Source: Thalassobaculaceae bacterium (GTDB lineage: Bacteria; Pseudomonadota; Alphaproteobacteria; Thalassobaculales; Thalassobaculaceae). Taken from it: 42,319 bases of DNA. The notes below the pieces were generated by a model. It did not search any database, was not told the origin of the DNA, and saw only the letters and a program-made list of their open reading frames with translations. The position numbers and the translations under genes are program-made. The DNA is taken from the NCBI GenBank assembly GCA_029212785.1, contig JARGOG010000027.1, positions 1 to 42,319 of the forward strand, read 5' to 3'. Below are positions 30,142-39,022 of the stretch, one piece after another (within the stretch, counting starts at the first letter, position 1; the number at the start of each line of letters is the position of its first letter).

Positions 30142-30864
30142 TCAGCAGGCCGGCGACGGGGCGGCGGGGCGACGGCCGAGGGTTTCGGCGGCCTGCCGTG
30201 GCCGTACCGGCATGCGCCGCTGGCGGACGTCGCTCATATCGACGAAGGCAACGCCGGGGCCGAGAACGCTGATCGCCGCTACTTTCAGGGTCTGCTCCAT
30301 CTTCTGCTTGGAGAAGCGGATCACGGGATCGGAGACGGCGATGATGAAGGCGTTTTCGAGCGCCCGTTTCAGCACGTCCGGCTGGTTGGTCAGGATGCGG
30401 ATCGGCTCTTCGCTGTCGAGCGCGATGGCCACGTTGCAGGACGCCTCGAACCGCGAGGTCAGATCGCCGATGGGCGGTTCGACCGTGATCCGGAACGGGA
30501 GCGGGATGATGATCGCGGCCCGACGCTGCGCCTCCAGGCGGAGCCGCAGGAAGTGCGCCGCAATCGACAGCAGGGCGAAGATCACCGACAGTTCGAGCAC
30601 GCTGCGATAGTCGCTCGGCACGAAGATCGGCGCCGCGCCGGATAGCGTGAGCGCATTGTCCAGAATGTAGATGATGAGCACCAGGGTGATCGACAGGGCG
30701 CCCATCAAGGCGGTCGCGGCGGTCACGAGCCAGAGTGCATAGGGAACGTCGACGATCTGACCCATGGCCGGCGCCAGGACCGGGCGCGGCGGCGTCGGAG
30801 CGGGCACGCGGACGATCGGGGCGGGCCCCATATCTTCCATCAGCATGTCCGTCTCTATGGTCAT
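30142..30864 (-). CDS. Unrecognised two-helix membrane protein
   Basis: A 240-residue protein. Residues 1-40 are proline-rich, helices lie at about 43-67 and 88-106, and a soluble domain runs from about 123 to 215 with a basic tail. The soluble part (ASCNVAIALDSEEP ... LKRALENAFIIAVSDP ... VAFVDMSDVRQRR) has a faint likeness to the C-terminal domain of FliL-type proteins, but no family is claimed. The ATG has AGAAGGGC upstream and a very good promoter at 30915-30943. It is transcribed alone and divergent from an MFS gene. Confidence 0.7.
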   Translation of the reverse strand: MTIETDMLMEDMGPAPIVRVPAPTPPRPVLAPAMGQIVDVPYALWLVTAATALMGALSITLVLIIYILDNALTLSGAAPIFVPSDYRSVLELSVIFALLSIAAHFLRLRLEAQRRAAIIIPLPFRITVEPPIGDLTSRFEASCNVAIALDSEEPIRILTNQPDVLKRALENAFIIAVSDPVIRFSKQKMEQTLKVAAISVLGPGVAFVDMSDVRQRRMPVRPRQAAETLGRRPAAPSPAC

Positions 30865-30914
30865 CTCTGGTTTGCCCTTCTCATACGCGAATGGCAGTTT
30901 TTACCTTCAGTTCG

Positions 30915-30943
30915 AATATAAGATGTCCGATATTACATTTCAA
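30915..30943 (-). promoter_or_regulatory. Sigma-70-type promoter of the 240-residue membrane protein gene
   Basis: On the minus strand TTGAAA (30943-30938) and TATATT (30920-30915) are 17 bases apart, a near-ideal housekeeping promoter in an A+T-rich patch. Transcription should start near 30908, about 44 bases before the ATG. CCGAT/ATCGG inverted repeats (30927-30931, 30943-30947) overlap the -35 box and could be an operator. Confidence 0.7.
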
Positions 30944-31118
30944 TCGGTAAGATTTATCCCTCGCACCATTCAGCACGTGAAACCTTCCCCGAGCGTCAGG
31001 CGGCCTGCGACGGAACGCGCCGGTGCTGGTACCGTTCCAATTCGGGTTATGATCTGCTGCACTTTCCTCCGTTGCCAAGGCTGTCGGCACAGACCGGCGG
31101 CGCGACCGGGCACCCACC

Positions 31119-32363
31119 ATGATCGACCATCCCATTCTGCGCACGTTGGCGCATCGCGACTACGGCCTTTACACGCTGGGAAACGGGGTCTCCCTGATCG
31201 GCATGTGGGTCCAGCGCGTGGCGATCGGCTGGCTGACCTGGGAGTTGACCCATTCGGCGACCTGGCTCGGGGCGGTGGCCTTCGCCGACCTGTTCCCCTC
31301 GGTGCTGATCGGCCTGATCGGCGGGGTGGCGGCGGATCGCCTGGATCGGACACTGGTGATTCTGACCTGCCAGACGATCTCGATGGGGCTGGCGGTTCTC
31401 CTCGGCGTGCTCACATTGACCGGCCATGTCTCGGTGGAGATGGTCGCGGCGATGACCTTCGCGAACGGCATGGTCGTCGGCTTCAACCAGCCCTCCCGCC
31501 TGGCTCTCGCGCCACGATTGGTCCCGCGCGAGCGGATCAGTACCGCCGTCGCCATCAACTCGATGGTGTTCAACACCGCTCGGTTCATCGGGCCGGCGGT
31601 GGCCGGATTGGTGATCATCTGGGCCGACCTCGGGTGGGCCTTCATCGTCAATGCGGCGACCTATCTGTGCCTGCTGGTCGCCCTGGCGCATATCCGTTCC
31701 CGCAACCCCTCGATCGGGCGCGATGACGGCGTTCCGCGCGCCCGCCGCGGGCTGTTCGCGGATATTGCCGAAGGGATGCGCTATGCCGCGCGGGATCCGG
31801 GCCTCGGGCCGATCCTGCTGCTTCATCTGGTGACGGCGATCTCCGTGCGGGCGGTGGTCGAGCTGCTGCCGGGCTTCGCCGACCGGGTTTTCGGCGGTGG
31901 CGCCGACACGTTGGCGATCATGACGTCGGTCACGGGCGCCGGCGCGATCGCCGGCGGGTGGCTGCTGGCCGGCAGACGGAGCGAGGGCGGGCTCGTGCCT
32001 ATCGTTCTCGGCGCCTCGGTCGTGGTCTCCCTGTCGATGCTGGCCGTGGCGCTCTCCGGCAGTCTTTGGATTGCGTTCGCGGCCCTCGGGTTCTACGGCG
32101 CCTCCATGGTCGCCGCTGGCGTGGGCACGCAGACGATCGTCCAACTGGCGGTCACGCCGGAGATGCGCGGCCGCGTTCTAAGTCTGCACGGGGTCATCTT
32201 TCGAGGGGGGCCGGCGATCGGCGCGCTCGTCATGGGAGCGGCGGGCGACGTGGTCGGATTGCGGCCGCCGGTGGTCGTCGGCTGCGCGGTGTCGATGGCG
32301 GTGCTGGCGGTCATCTGGATGCGGCGACATGCCATCTCGGCGGCGGTGGACGGCGACGCATGA
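31119..32363 (+). CDS. MFS transporter (DHA3/MFS_3-like exporter)
   Basis: A 414-residue protein of about twelve membrane helices. The start LRTLAHRDYGLYTLGNGVSLIGMWVQRVAIGWL is typical of the MFS_3/DHA3 drug or siderophore exporters, as are GGVAADRLDR between helices 2 and 3 and the later TPEMRGRVLSLHG loop. It is predicted to export small molecules across the inner membrane by proton antiport; the substrate is unknown. A flavin monooxygenase-like gene follows 31 bases downstream, so the two may form an operon. Confidence 0.88.
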   Translation: MIDHPILRTLAHRDYGLYTLGNGVSLIGMWVQRVAIGWLTWELTHSATWLGAVAFADLFPSVLIGLIGGVAADRLDRTLVILTCQTISMGLAVLLGVLTLTGHVSVEMVAAMTFANGMVVGFNQPSRLALAPRLVPRERISTAVAINSMVFNTARFIGPAVAGLVIIWADLGWAFIVNAATYLCLLVALAHIRSRNPSIGRDDGVPRARRGLFADIAEGMRYAARDPGLGPILLLHLVTAISVRAVVELLPGFADRVFGGGADTLAIMTSVTGAGAIAGGWLLAGRRSEGGLVPIVLGASVVVSLSMLAVALSGSLWIAFAALGFYGASMVAAGVGTQTIVQLAVTPEMRGRVLSLHGVIFRGGPAIGALVMGAAGDVVGLRPPVVVGCAVSMAVLAVIWMRRHAISAAVDGDA

Positions 32364-32394
32364 TGGGTCGGAGTGCATTTTGGAAGGCGAGACA

Positions 32395-33870
32395 ATGACG
32401 ATCACGGATACGGCAGGCCTGGGATTGCAGGTTCTGGAGCAACGGGTCGCCGAGGATCTTGCCAAGGTCTCCTACCCGGCCGGACGGTGGGTGACACCCC
32501 ATCATACGCCGGATGGCGGGCGCGTGCTCGACGTCCTGATCGTCGGCGGCGGCCAGGGCGGTACGGCGCTTGCCCATGCGCTCACCCGCCAGCGGGTGGT
32601 GAACTTCCGGGTCGTCGACCAGTCGCAGGCGGGGCTGGAAGGCCCGTGGAACACCTATGCCCGTATGGCCACTCTGCGGTCGCCCAAGGCGGTGACCGGG
32701 CCGGATCTCGACATCCCCTCGCTGACCATCCAGGCTTGGTTCGAGGCTCAGCACAGCGCCAGTGCTTGGGAGTCGCTCAACAAGATCGACAAGGTCGATT
32801 GGGTTGCCTACCTGCTCTGGCTGCGCCGGGTCCTGGGGCTGACCATCGAGAACGGCAAGCGGTTGGAGCGCATCGAACCGGCCGATCCCTACCTGGTGGC
32901 GACCGTGCGCGACCTGGCGAGCGACACGGTGGAGCGGATCACCGCCCGCAAGATCGTGCTGGCGACCGGGATCGAGTCCTCCGGGCGCTGGTGGACGCCC
33001 CCGATGGTCGAGGCGCTCGATAAGCGGTTCTGGGCCCATACCTGCGAGGACATCGATTTCACCGCGCTGACCGGCAAGCGTGTCGCGGTGCTGGGCGCCG
33101 GCGCATCGGCCTTCGACAACGCGGCGACCGCGTTGGAGGCCGGGGCCGCGTCCGTGGCGATCTGCGTGCGCCGCCCGGACCTGCAACGGGTGCAGCCGTT
33201 CCGCTGGCTCAGTTTCCCGGGTTTCCTGGGGCATTTCCATTCACTCGACGACGCCTGGCGCTGGCGCTTCATGAACTACCTGCTGAGCCTGCGCGAGGCC
33301 TTTCCGCGCGAGACCTGGCAGCGGGTGGCGCGCCACGCGACTTTCGAGTTGCGCACCGGCGCGGGGTGGGACGCCTGCGCGCCGATGGGCGACGCCGTGC
33401 GCATTAGTACGCCGGGCGGTGAGATGGAGGCCGACTATCTGATTGTCGGTACCGGGTTCGATATGGACCTCGGCCTGCGCCCGGAACTGGATGGGGTATC
33501 GCAATATGTCGCGTCCTGGGCCGATCGTTACGCACCCCCGCCGGGCGAGGAGAACCAGCGGCTCGGCCGCTATCCGTATCTCGGTCAGCACTATGAACTG
33601 CTGGAGCGGGATCCGGGCAGCGCCCCGTGGCTTCGGCACATCCGCCTGTTCACATTTGGAGCGACCATGAGCTTTGGGCCGTCCGGGGCGTCGATCAACG
33701 CGATGAAGTTCGCTGTCCCGCATCTGGCCGCTGGCATCGTGCGCGATCTGTTCCATGAGGATATCGAGGACCATTGGCAGAACCTGACAGCCTTCCAGCT
33801 TCCGGAATTCCTGTTCGACGGTGAGGAAGGCGAGGCGGCGCCGGCCATTCCGGTGATCGACCGAGGGTAG
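32395..33870 (+). CDS. NAD(P)/FAD-dependent monooxygenase-like flavoprotein
   Basis: A 491-residue flavoprotein with an N-terminal FAD-binding GGGQGG at residues 51-56 and a second dinucleotide fold LGAGASAFDNAA at about 233-244 for NAD(P)H. The ATG... D sites (LATGIESSGRWW, IVGTGFDMD) match the flavin-containing/Baeyer-Villiger monooxygenase group. The canonical FMO fingerprint is only partly kept (RFWAHTCEDIDF). Cytoplasmic; substrate unknown. A GGAAGG site lies before ATG 32395. Confidence 0.82.
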   Translation: MTITDTAGLGLQVLEQRVAEDLAKVSYPAGRWVTPHHTPDGGRVLDVLIVGGGQGGTALAHALTRQRVVNFRVVDQSQAGLEGPWNTYARMATLRSPKAVTGPDLDIPSLTIQAWFEAQHSASAWESLNKIDKVDWVAYLLWLRRVLGLTIENGKRLERIEPADPYLVATVRDLASDTVERITARKIVLATGIESSGRWWTPPMVEALDKRFWAHTCEDIDFTALTGKRVAVLGAGASAFDNAATALEAGAASVAICVRRPDLQRVQPFRWLSFPGFLGHFHSLDDAWRWRFMNYLLSLREAFPRETWQRVARHATFELRTGAGWDACAPMGDAVRISTPGGEMEADYLIVGTGFDMDLGLRPELDGVSQYVASWADRYAPPPGEENQRLGRYPYLGQHYELLERDPGSAPWLRHIRLFTFGATMSFGPSGASINAMKFAVPHLAAGIVRDLFHEDIEDHWQNLTAFQLPEFLFDGEEGEAAPAIPVIDRG

Positions 33871-33928
33871 GCCTTGGAGGCACTCCAGAGGGGCCGACTA
33901 CCGGGTTGAGGCTGGACCGGTTCCCCGC

Positions 33929-33964
33929 ATGGGCTTAGGAATAATGCGATAAAAATCAGCCCAT
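33929..33964. promoter_or_regulatory. Inverted repeat upstream of CoA-transferase operon
   Basis: ATGGGCT (33929-33935) and AGCCCAT (33958-33964) are perfect 7-bp inverted repeats around a 22-base A+T-rich centre, ending 21 bases before the start codon. It may be an operator or an RNA stem. Confidence 0.4.
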
Positions 33965-33984
33965 CCGGGGGAGCGCCAGGAACC

Positions 33985-34671
33985 ATGCCCATAGACAAGA
34001 TCGTCCCCGATGTCGCCGCGGCCGTCGCCGGCGTCAAGGACGGCGACACCATCATGATCTCCGGCTTCGGCTTCGCCGGCGTGCCGAACGACCTGATCCA
34101 CGGCGTGCTGGACAGCGGCGCCAAGGATCTCACGGTCATCTCCAACAATGCCGGCACCGGCACCGAGGGGCTGGCGGCGCTGATCGGCAGCGGTCGGGTG
34201 AAGCGGATCATCTGCAGCTATCCGCGTTCCAAGGGCTCGGACCAGTTCGACGCGCGCTACGCCGCCGGAGAGATCGAGCTCGAGCTGGTCCCCCAGGGCA
34301 CCCTGTCGGAACGGATGCGGGCCGCCGGCGCCGGCGTGGCCGGATTCTACACGCCGACCGGCGTCGGCACCGACCTCGCCGAGGGCAAGGAGGTGCGCAA
34401 TTTCGAGGGCCGCGACTACGTGCTGGAGCTGCCGTTGCGCGCCGATCTCGCGCTGGTCCAGGCCTACAAGGCCGACCGTTGGGGCAATCTGATCTACAGC
34501 AAGGCGGCGCGGAATTTCGGTCCCGTCATGGCTCTGGCCGCCGATCTCACCATTGTCCAGGTGCGCGAGATCGTGCCGCTCGGCGACATGGATCCCGAGG
34601 CCATCGTCACCCCCAGTATCTTCGTCGACCGGGTGGTCCATATCGACAACGACCGGGAGTGGGACATATGA
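33985..34671 (+). CDS. 3-oxoacid CoA-transferase subunit A
   Basis: A 228-residue alpha subunit of a family I CoA transferase. It has the ISGFGFAGVP strand, the oxyanion-region SNNAGTG, QGTLSERMRAAGAGVAGFYTPTGVGT and GNLIYSKAARNFGP. With subunit B it moves CoA from succinyl-CoA to a 3-oxo acid such as acetoacetate or 3-oxoadipate; sequence does not decide between these. AGGA lies just before the ATG. The stop overlaps the start of subunit B (ATGA), so translation is coupled. Confidence 0.92.
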   Translation: MPIDKIVPDVAAAVAGVKDGDTIMISGFGFAGVPNDLIHGVLDSGAKDLTVISNNAGTGTEGLAALIGSGRVKRIICSYPRSKGSDQFDARYAAGEIELELVPQGTLSERMRAAGAGVAGFYTPTGVGTDLAEGKEVRNFEGRDYVLELPLRADLALVQAYKADRWGNLIYSKAARNFGPVMALAADLTIVQVREIVPLGDMDPEAIVTPSIFVDRVVHIDNDREWDI

Positions 34672-35372
34672 GCACCGCGGTATCCACATCGGGCCAGGGC
34701 GCCGGCTTCACCAAACTGTCGCGCTTGCAGATCGCCCGCCGGGCGGCGGAGATGATCCCCGACGGCAGCTTCGTGAATCTCGGCATCGGCATCCCCACGC
34801 TCGCCGCCAACGTGATGCCCGAGGGCAAGGAGATCGTGCTCCACAGCGAGAACGGCATCCTCGGCGTCGGGCCGGCCCCGGCGGAAGCGGATCGCGACCG
34901 GGACCTGATCAACGCGTCCAAGGAATACGTGACCCTGCGGCCCGGCGGCTCGTTCTTCGTCCACAGCGACGCTTTCGCGATGATCCGCGGCGGCCATCTG
35001 GACCTTGCATTGCTCGGCGCCTTCCAGGTGGCCGGGAACGGCGATCTGGCGAACTGGACCACCGGCGACCGCCGCTTCCCGCCGGGCGTGGGTGGGGCGA
35101 TGGACCTGGCCGCCGGTGCCAAGGGGATCTGGGTGCTGACCGATCACGTCACCAAGAAAGGCGAGCCGAAGATCGTCAACACGTGCTCCTTGCCGCTGAC
35201 GGCACCGGGCGTGGTCAAGCGGATCTTCACAGACATCGCGGTGATCGACGTGACCGAGGGGGGGCTGGTGGTGCGCGAGATGGTGCCCGGCCTGACCCTG
35301 GAGCAGCTCCAGGAGATGACCGAGCCGCCGCTCACCCTGGCCGACGACTGGAAGGAACTGGTGGTCGCGTAA
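34668..35372 (+). CDS. 3-oxoacid CoA-transferase subunit B
   Basis: A 234-residue beta subunit. The catalytic glutamate that forms the thioester is E61 in HSENGILGVGPAP. VNLGIGIPTLAANVMP, the GGHLDLALLGAFQV block and GAMDLAAGAKGIWV are all typical. ATG 34668 is used because it makes a 4-base overlap with subunit A; the frame extends upstream inside subunit A without protein character. It ends 43 bases from the convergent NDUFA9-like gene. Confidence 0.92.
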   Translation: MSTAVSTSGQGAGFTKLSRLQIARRAAEMIPDGSFVNLGIGIPTLAANVMPEGKEIVLHSENGILGVGPAPAEADRDRDLINASKEYVTLRPGGSFFVHSDAFAMIRGGHLDLALLGAFQVAGNGDLANWTTGDRRFPPGVGGAMDLAAGAKGIWVLTDHVTKKGEPKIVNTCSLPLTAPGVVKRIFTDIAVIDVTEGGLVVREMVPGLTLEQLQEMTEPPLTLADDWKELVVA

Positions 35373-35415
35373 GCCTCCTTGGGCTTTCTACGACCGAGTT
35401 TGCCGGGAAAGCCGA

Positions 35416-36369
35416 TCAGGCCGGCTGGCGGCCCGTGCTGTAGCGGCCGCCGGGGCGGAACTTGTCGAGATAGGTCGGCACGATGATCTCCACCGAGGTC
35501 GCTTCGATGCCGAGATCGGCCAAGGTCTTCGACCCCGCGGAGACCATGTTGTCAGTCTTCAGCAACTCGACCTGATCGCGGGTGAGAGGCGGGCTCGGCA
35601 GGATCTCCAGGAACATCGCCTTGAGCGATGCGGCCCAGAACGGCAGGTCGACAAGCCATGCCTTCCGGTTGGTCTCGCGCAGAACCATCTCCATCAGCGC
35701 ACGGAAGGTGTAGACCGACGGGCCGCCCAGCTCATAGGTCTCGCCCTTCGCCGCCGGCATCGCGATCGACGCCATGATCGCGTCGGCCACGTCGTCGACA
35801 TAGACCGGCTGGAATTTGGTCTTGCCGCCGCCGATCAACGGCAGGACCGGCGATAGTTGCGCCAGGGCGGCGAACTTGTTGAAGAAACTGTCATTGGCGC
35901 CGAACAGTACCGACGGACGCAGGATCGTTGCCTCGGGGAAGGCCGCGCGGACCGCCGCCTCGCCCGCTGCCTTGCTGCGGGCGTAGTGCGAGGAAGAATG
36001 CGCGTCGGCGCCGATGGCGGAGACATGGATCATCGCTTCGGCGCCCGCGTCCTTGGCGGCCTTGGCGATCAGGCCCGGTGCGGTCGCCTGGACGGCGTCG
36101 AAAGTGTTGCGGCCGGACGGGTGCAGGATCCCGACCAGATTGATGACGGCGGACGCGCCGTTGATCGCCCGGGAGATGGCGGCGGCATCGGTGACGTCCG
36201 CGCGCATCGGGGTGACCTGGCCGACCGCGCCCATGGGCTTCAGGAACTTGGCCTTTTCGACATCGCGGCAGACCGCGTTGACCCGCGCGCCGCGCTTTGC
36301 CAGTTCGCGCACGATGTTGCGGCCGATGAAGCCGGAGGCGCCGAAAACGGTAACGAGCTTGCCTTGCAT
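35416..36369 (-). CDS. Complex I NDUFA9 subunit-like NAD(P)-binding protein
   Basis: A 317-residue atypical short-chain dehydrogenase with the dinucleotide-binding loop GASGFIGRNIV near the N-terminus, INLVGILHPSGRNTF, the HVSAIGADAHSSSHYARSKAAGE region (tyrosine and lysine of the YxxxK type) and FQPVYVDDVADAI. It matches the bacterial relatives of the NDUFA9 accessory subunit of respiratory complex I. ATG 36369 is preferred over GTG 36381 because AGGAG lies about 11 bases before it. A TATAAG box lies upstream on its strand near 36405-36415. Confidence 0.9.
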   Translation of the reverse strand: MQGKLVTVFGASGFIGRNIVRELAKRGARVNAVCRDVEKAKFLKPMGAVGQVTPMRADVTDAAAISRAINGASAVINLVGILHPSGRNTFDAVQATAPGLIAKAAKDAGAEAMIHVSAIGADAHSSSHYARSKAAGEAAVRAAFPEATILRPSVLFGANDSFFNKFAALAQLSPVLPLIGGGKTKFQPVYVDDVADAIMASIAMPAAKGETYELGGPSVYTFRALMEMVLRETNRKAWLVDLPFWAASLKAMFLEILPSPPLTRDQVELLKTDNMVSAGSKTLADLGIEATSVEIIVPTYLDKFRPGGRYSTGRQPA

Positions 36370-36492
36370 GGCCGGTTCCACTCCTGCACTCGAGAATACG
36401 GCTATCTTATAGTACAGCCGTGGCCTGGAGGGGAGAACGAATGCCGGGCGGCGGATCGCGACGGCGATCTCCCCGGATCTGCGAAATCCCGT

Positions 36493-36520
36493 TTGACAAT
36501 GGCGCCGCGGCGCTTATAAC
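36493..36520 (+). promoter_or_regulatory. Promoter of tRNA-Leu gene
   Basis: TTGACA (36493-36498) and TATAAC (36515-36520) are 16 bases apart, a consensus housekeeping promoter. Transcription should start near 36527, about 33 bases before the tRNA. Confidence 0.85.
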
Positions 36521-36559
36521 ACGGCCCTCCGAACGGTCCCTGCGGGGCCGTACGCACCT

Positions 36560-36646
36560 GCCCAGGTGGCGGAATTGGTAGACGCGCTAGCTTCAGGTGC
36601 TAGTGGCCGTAAGGTCGTGGAAGTTCGAGTCTTCTCCTGGGCACCA
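36560..36646 (+). tRNA. tRNA-Leu(CAG)
   Basis: An 87-base class II tRNA. The acceptor stem GCCCAGG pairs with CCTGGGC, followed by discriminator A and an encoded CCA. The anticodon loop TTCAGGT in stem CTAGC/GCTAG gives anticodon CAG, reading CUG, the main leucine codon in GC-rich genomes. A variable arm TGGCCGTAAGGTC is present. The T arm GGAAG-TTCGAGT-CTTCT has one wobble pair. Confidence 0.97.
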
Positions 36647-36684
36647 TCTGCTTTCGTCCGACGCATCGATCCGGGACCGACGAC

Positions 36685-37296
36685 ATGACCGCGACCGTGC
36701 ATCAGGGCGATCTTCCCGACGGACTGGACCTCGGCGCAATTGTCGCCATCGACAGTGAGACCATGGGCCTGCGCCCCGAGCGCGACCGGCTCTGCGTCGT
36801 CCAACTCTCCAGCGGCGACGGCGATGCCCATCTGGTGCAGTTCGCCAAGGGTGTTCACCACGCACCGAACCTGTGCCGGCTGCTGACCGATCCGGCCGTC
36901 CTGAAGATTTTCCACTACGCCCGATTCGATGTGGCGGTGATGCAGGCCTATCTCGGCGTCGTCACCACGCCGGTCTATTGCACCAAAATCGCCTCCAAGC
37001 TGGTCCGCACCTATACCGACCGCCACGGGCTGAAGGATCTCTGCCGCGAGTTGCTCGGCGTCGAAGTGTCGAAGCAGCAGCAATCCTCGGACTGGGGCGC
37101 GGTGGAACTGACGCCGGAACAGGTGGCCTATGCCGCCTCCGACGTCCTGCATCTGCACCAGCTCAAGGCCCGGCTCGACGAGATGCTCGAGCGCGAGGGG
37201 CGGATGGGCATGGCGAAGGCCGCCTTTGACTTCCTGGCGACCCGTGCCCATTTGGACCTCATCGGTTACGGCGACGAGGACATCTTCTCCCACTGA
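36685..37296 (+). CDS. NrnC-type short RNase D-like 3'-5' exonuclease
   Basis: A 203-residue DEDDy exonuclease with catalytic D23 and E25 (AIDSETMG), D82 (FHYARFDVAV), Y149 and D153 (QVAYAASDVLHL). It lacks the HRDC domains of full RNase D, and its length fits NrnC, the alphaproteobacterial enzyme that clears two-base RNA fragments, including the pGpG product of cyclic-di-GMP breakdown. It follows the tRNA-Leu gene after 38 bases and may share its transcript. Family call sure; the NrnC assignment is by size and lineage. Confidence 0.88.
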   Translation: MTATVHQGDLPDGLDLGAIVAIDSETMGLRPERDRLCVVQLSSGDGDAHLVQFAKGVHHAPNLCRLLTDPAVLKIFHYARFDVAVMQAYLGVVTTPVYCTKIASKLVRTYTDRHGLKDLCRELLGVEVSKQQQSSDWGAVELTPEQVAYAASDVLHLHQLKARLDEMLEREGRMGMAKAAFDFLATRAHLDLIGYGDEDIFSH

Positions 37297-37416
37297 GCCG
37301 ATTCGGCCGGACTGACGATGAGCGTCGACTGTCGCTGAGAGGGTGGCCTATGCCTATGCCTCGTTCCGTCAGCGCGCTATAAATCTCACGAGAAGTGTCG
37401 CGGGACAGGACCTGTA

Positions 37417-38070
37417 GTGGCAGTCGCACAAACCTCCAGCCATCAAGGCCCCTTGGCGCCGGTGCGGAATCGACCGATCGCCCGGGCAAGCCGCTTGGTC
37501 GCGGCGATGAAAATGCTGCTGCCCGCCCTGGCGATTACCCTTGTGGCGATGGTTCTGATCTGGCCGCAGTTCGGCCGCAACGCCGCCGACATTCCCGTCG
37601 ATCAGGCCCCGGTCACGCTTGAGGACGTCGATACACTGCGGATGGCCAATCCCCGGTTCGTCGGCCTGGACGAGAATGACCGTCCGTTCGAGATCGTTGC
37701 GCGCACGGCCATCCAGGTTGGCGAGAACGGGCAGGCGGTCGAACTCGACCACCCTCAGGCCGACATGATCAACGAGGACGGGACCTGGGTCTCGCTGAAC
37801 GCCGAGGAGGGGATCTGGTTCAAGGACGCCTCGGTCGTGAACCTGACGGGAGGCGTGTCCCTGTTCCACGACGCCGGCCATCAGCTCCTTACCGAGGAGG
37901 CGATGATCGACATGGGGCCCGGGAACGTGTTCAGCGAGGTGCCGACCCAGGGACAGAGTCCGGGCGGAACGATCCAGGGTGAGGGCATGCAGAGCCTGGA
38001 TCGCGGCGCGCGCATCATCTTCACCGGCCGCTCGCGGGCGGTCCTGTACAGCACCGGCTCCTCCGAGTGA
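37417..38070 (+). CDS. lptC: LPS export protein LptC
   Basis: A 217-residue bitopic protein with one membrane helix at about residues 29-49 and a periplasmic beta-jellyroll part (MANPRFVGLDENDRPFEIVARTAIQ, then AEEGIWFKDASVVNLTGGVSLFHDAG). It links the LptB2FG transporter to the LptA bridge. The GTG start at 37417 has AGGA 6 bases upstream. It is first of lptC-lptA-lptB. The similarity is moderate, but the neighbours make the call firm. Confidence 0.9.
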   Translation: MAVAQTSSHQGPLAPVRNRPIARASRLVAAMKMLLPALAITLVAMVLIWPQFGRNAADIPVDQAPVTLEDVDTLRMANPRFVGLDENDRPFEIVARTAIQVGENGQAVELDHPQADMINEDGTWVSLNAEEGIWFKDASVVNLTGGVSLFHDAGHQLLTEEAMIDMGPGNVFSEVPTQGQSPGGTIQGEGMQSLDRGARIIFTGRSRAVLYSTGSSE

Positions 38071-38093
38071 CGGTACAAAGTGATGGCACACCC

Positions 38094-38918
38094 ATGAGCG
38101 CACGTTCGGCCGTACCCTTTGCTGCTTTCCTCGTCCTGGCACTCGGTTTCCTGGCGCCCGGTCTGGCGATTGCGCCGGCCCATGCCCAGCTCCTGCAGCA
38201 GGAAGGCGACGACCCGGTGACCATCGAGGCCGATGACGGCATCGAGTGGGTGCGCGACGACAAGGTCTATATCGCTCGCGGCAACGCCAAGGCGGTCCGG
38301 GGGGCGTTGACGGTCAAGGCCGACACGCTGACCGCGGCCTACCGCCCGAAGGACAGCGGCGGCAGCGAAGTCTACCGCCTCGAGGCGTTGGGCAATGTGG
38401 AGATCATCTCGACCAAGGACCGGGCGGTCGGCGACCGCGCCGTCTACGACATCGACCAGGAGGTCATCGTCCTCCTCGGCGACAATCTGAGCTTCAAGAA
38501 CGGCATCGACACGATTTCGGCGCGCGACAGTCTCGAATACTGGGAGACCCGCCGTCTGGCGGTCGCCCGGGGCGACGCGTCGGCCGTGCGCGAAGGCCAG
38601 CGGATCGATGCCGACGTTCTGACCGCCTATTTCGGCAACGACCCGAATGGCGAGAACCGCATCGAGCGGGTCGACGCCCTCGGCAACGTGGCCATCACGA
38701 CCCCAGAAGAGGTCGTTCGCGGCGACGAAGGCGTCTACGATGTCCTGCGCGAGATCGCCACGCTGGACGGCGACGTGCGGGTAACCCGCGGCGAAAACCA
38801 GCTGAATGGCGAGCGTGCCGAGGTGAACTTGAAGACCGGCGTCAGCCGCATGCTGCCCGGGCTGAAGTCCGGCGGCCGCGTGAAGGGCCTGTTCACGCCG
38901 GAAAAGGGGAAGAACTGA
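38094..38918 (+). CDS. lptA: LPS transport periplasmic protein LptA
   Basis: About 274 residues with a signal peptide (MSARSAVPFAAFLVLALGF...) ending at an AHA-type cleavage site near residue 31. The mature part is made of repeated OstA/LptA beta strands such as VTIEADDGIEWVRDDKVYIA, YRLEALGNVEII and IERVDALGNVAITT. It is longer than E. coli LptA, with one or two extra repeats. It forms the periplasmic bridge for LPS. An alternative GTG start at 38067 would overlap the lptC stop (GTGA) but adds nine residues before the signal peptide; neither has a strong ribosome site. Confidence 0.9.
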   Translation: MSARSAVPFAAFLVLALGFLAPGLAIAPAHAQLLQQEGDDPVTIEADDGIEWVRDDKVYIARGNAKAVRGALTVKADTLTAAYRPKDSGGSEVYRLEALGNVEIISTKDRAVGDRAVYDIDQEVIVLLGDNLSFKNGIDTISARDSLEYWETRRLAVARGDASAVREGQRIDADVLTAYFGNDPNGENRIERVDALGNVAITTPEEVVRGDEGVYDVLREIATLDGDVRVTRGENQLNGERAEVNLKTGVSRMLPGLKSGGRVKGLFTPEKGKN

Positions 38919-39022
38919 CCCGGTGTGGAAAACCGCCGTTTGGCGCGTCACCGTGCTAAACTTCACTGGTGGGGGCGCAACTAGAGTTCGGCAGACAGTG
39001 CCGGCAGGGGACGAGAGAACGG

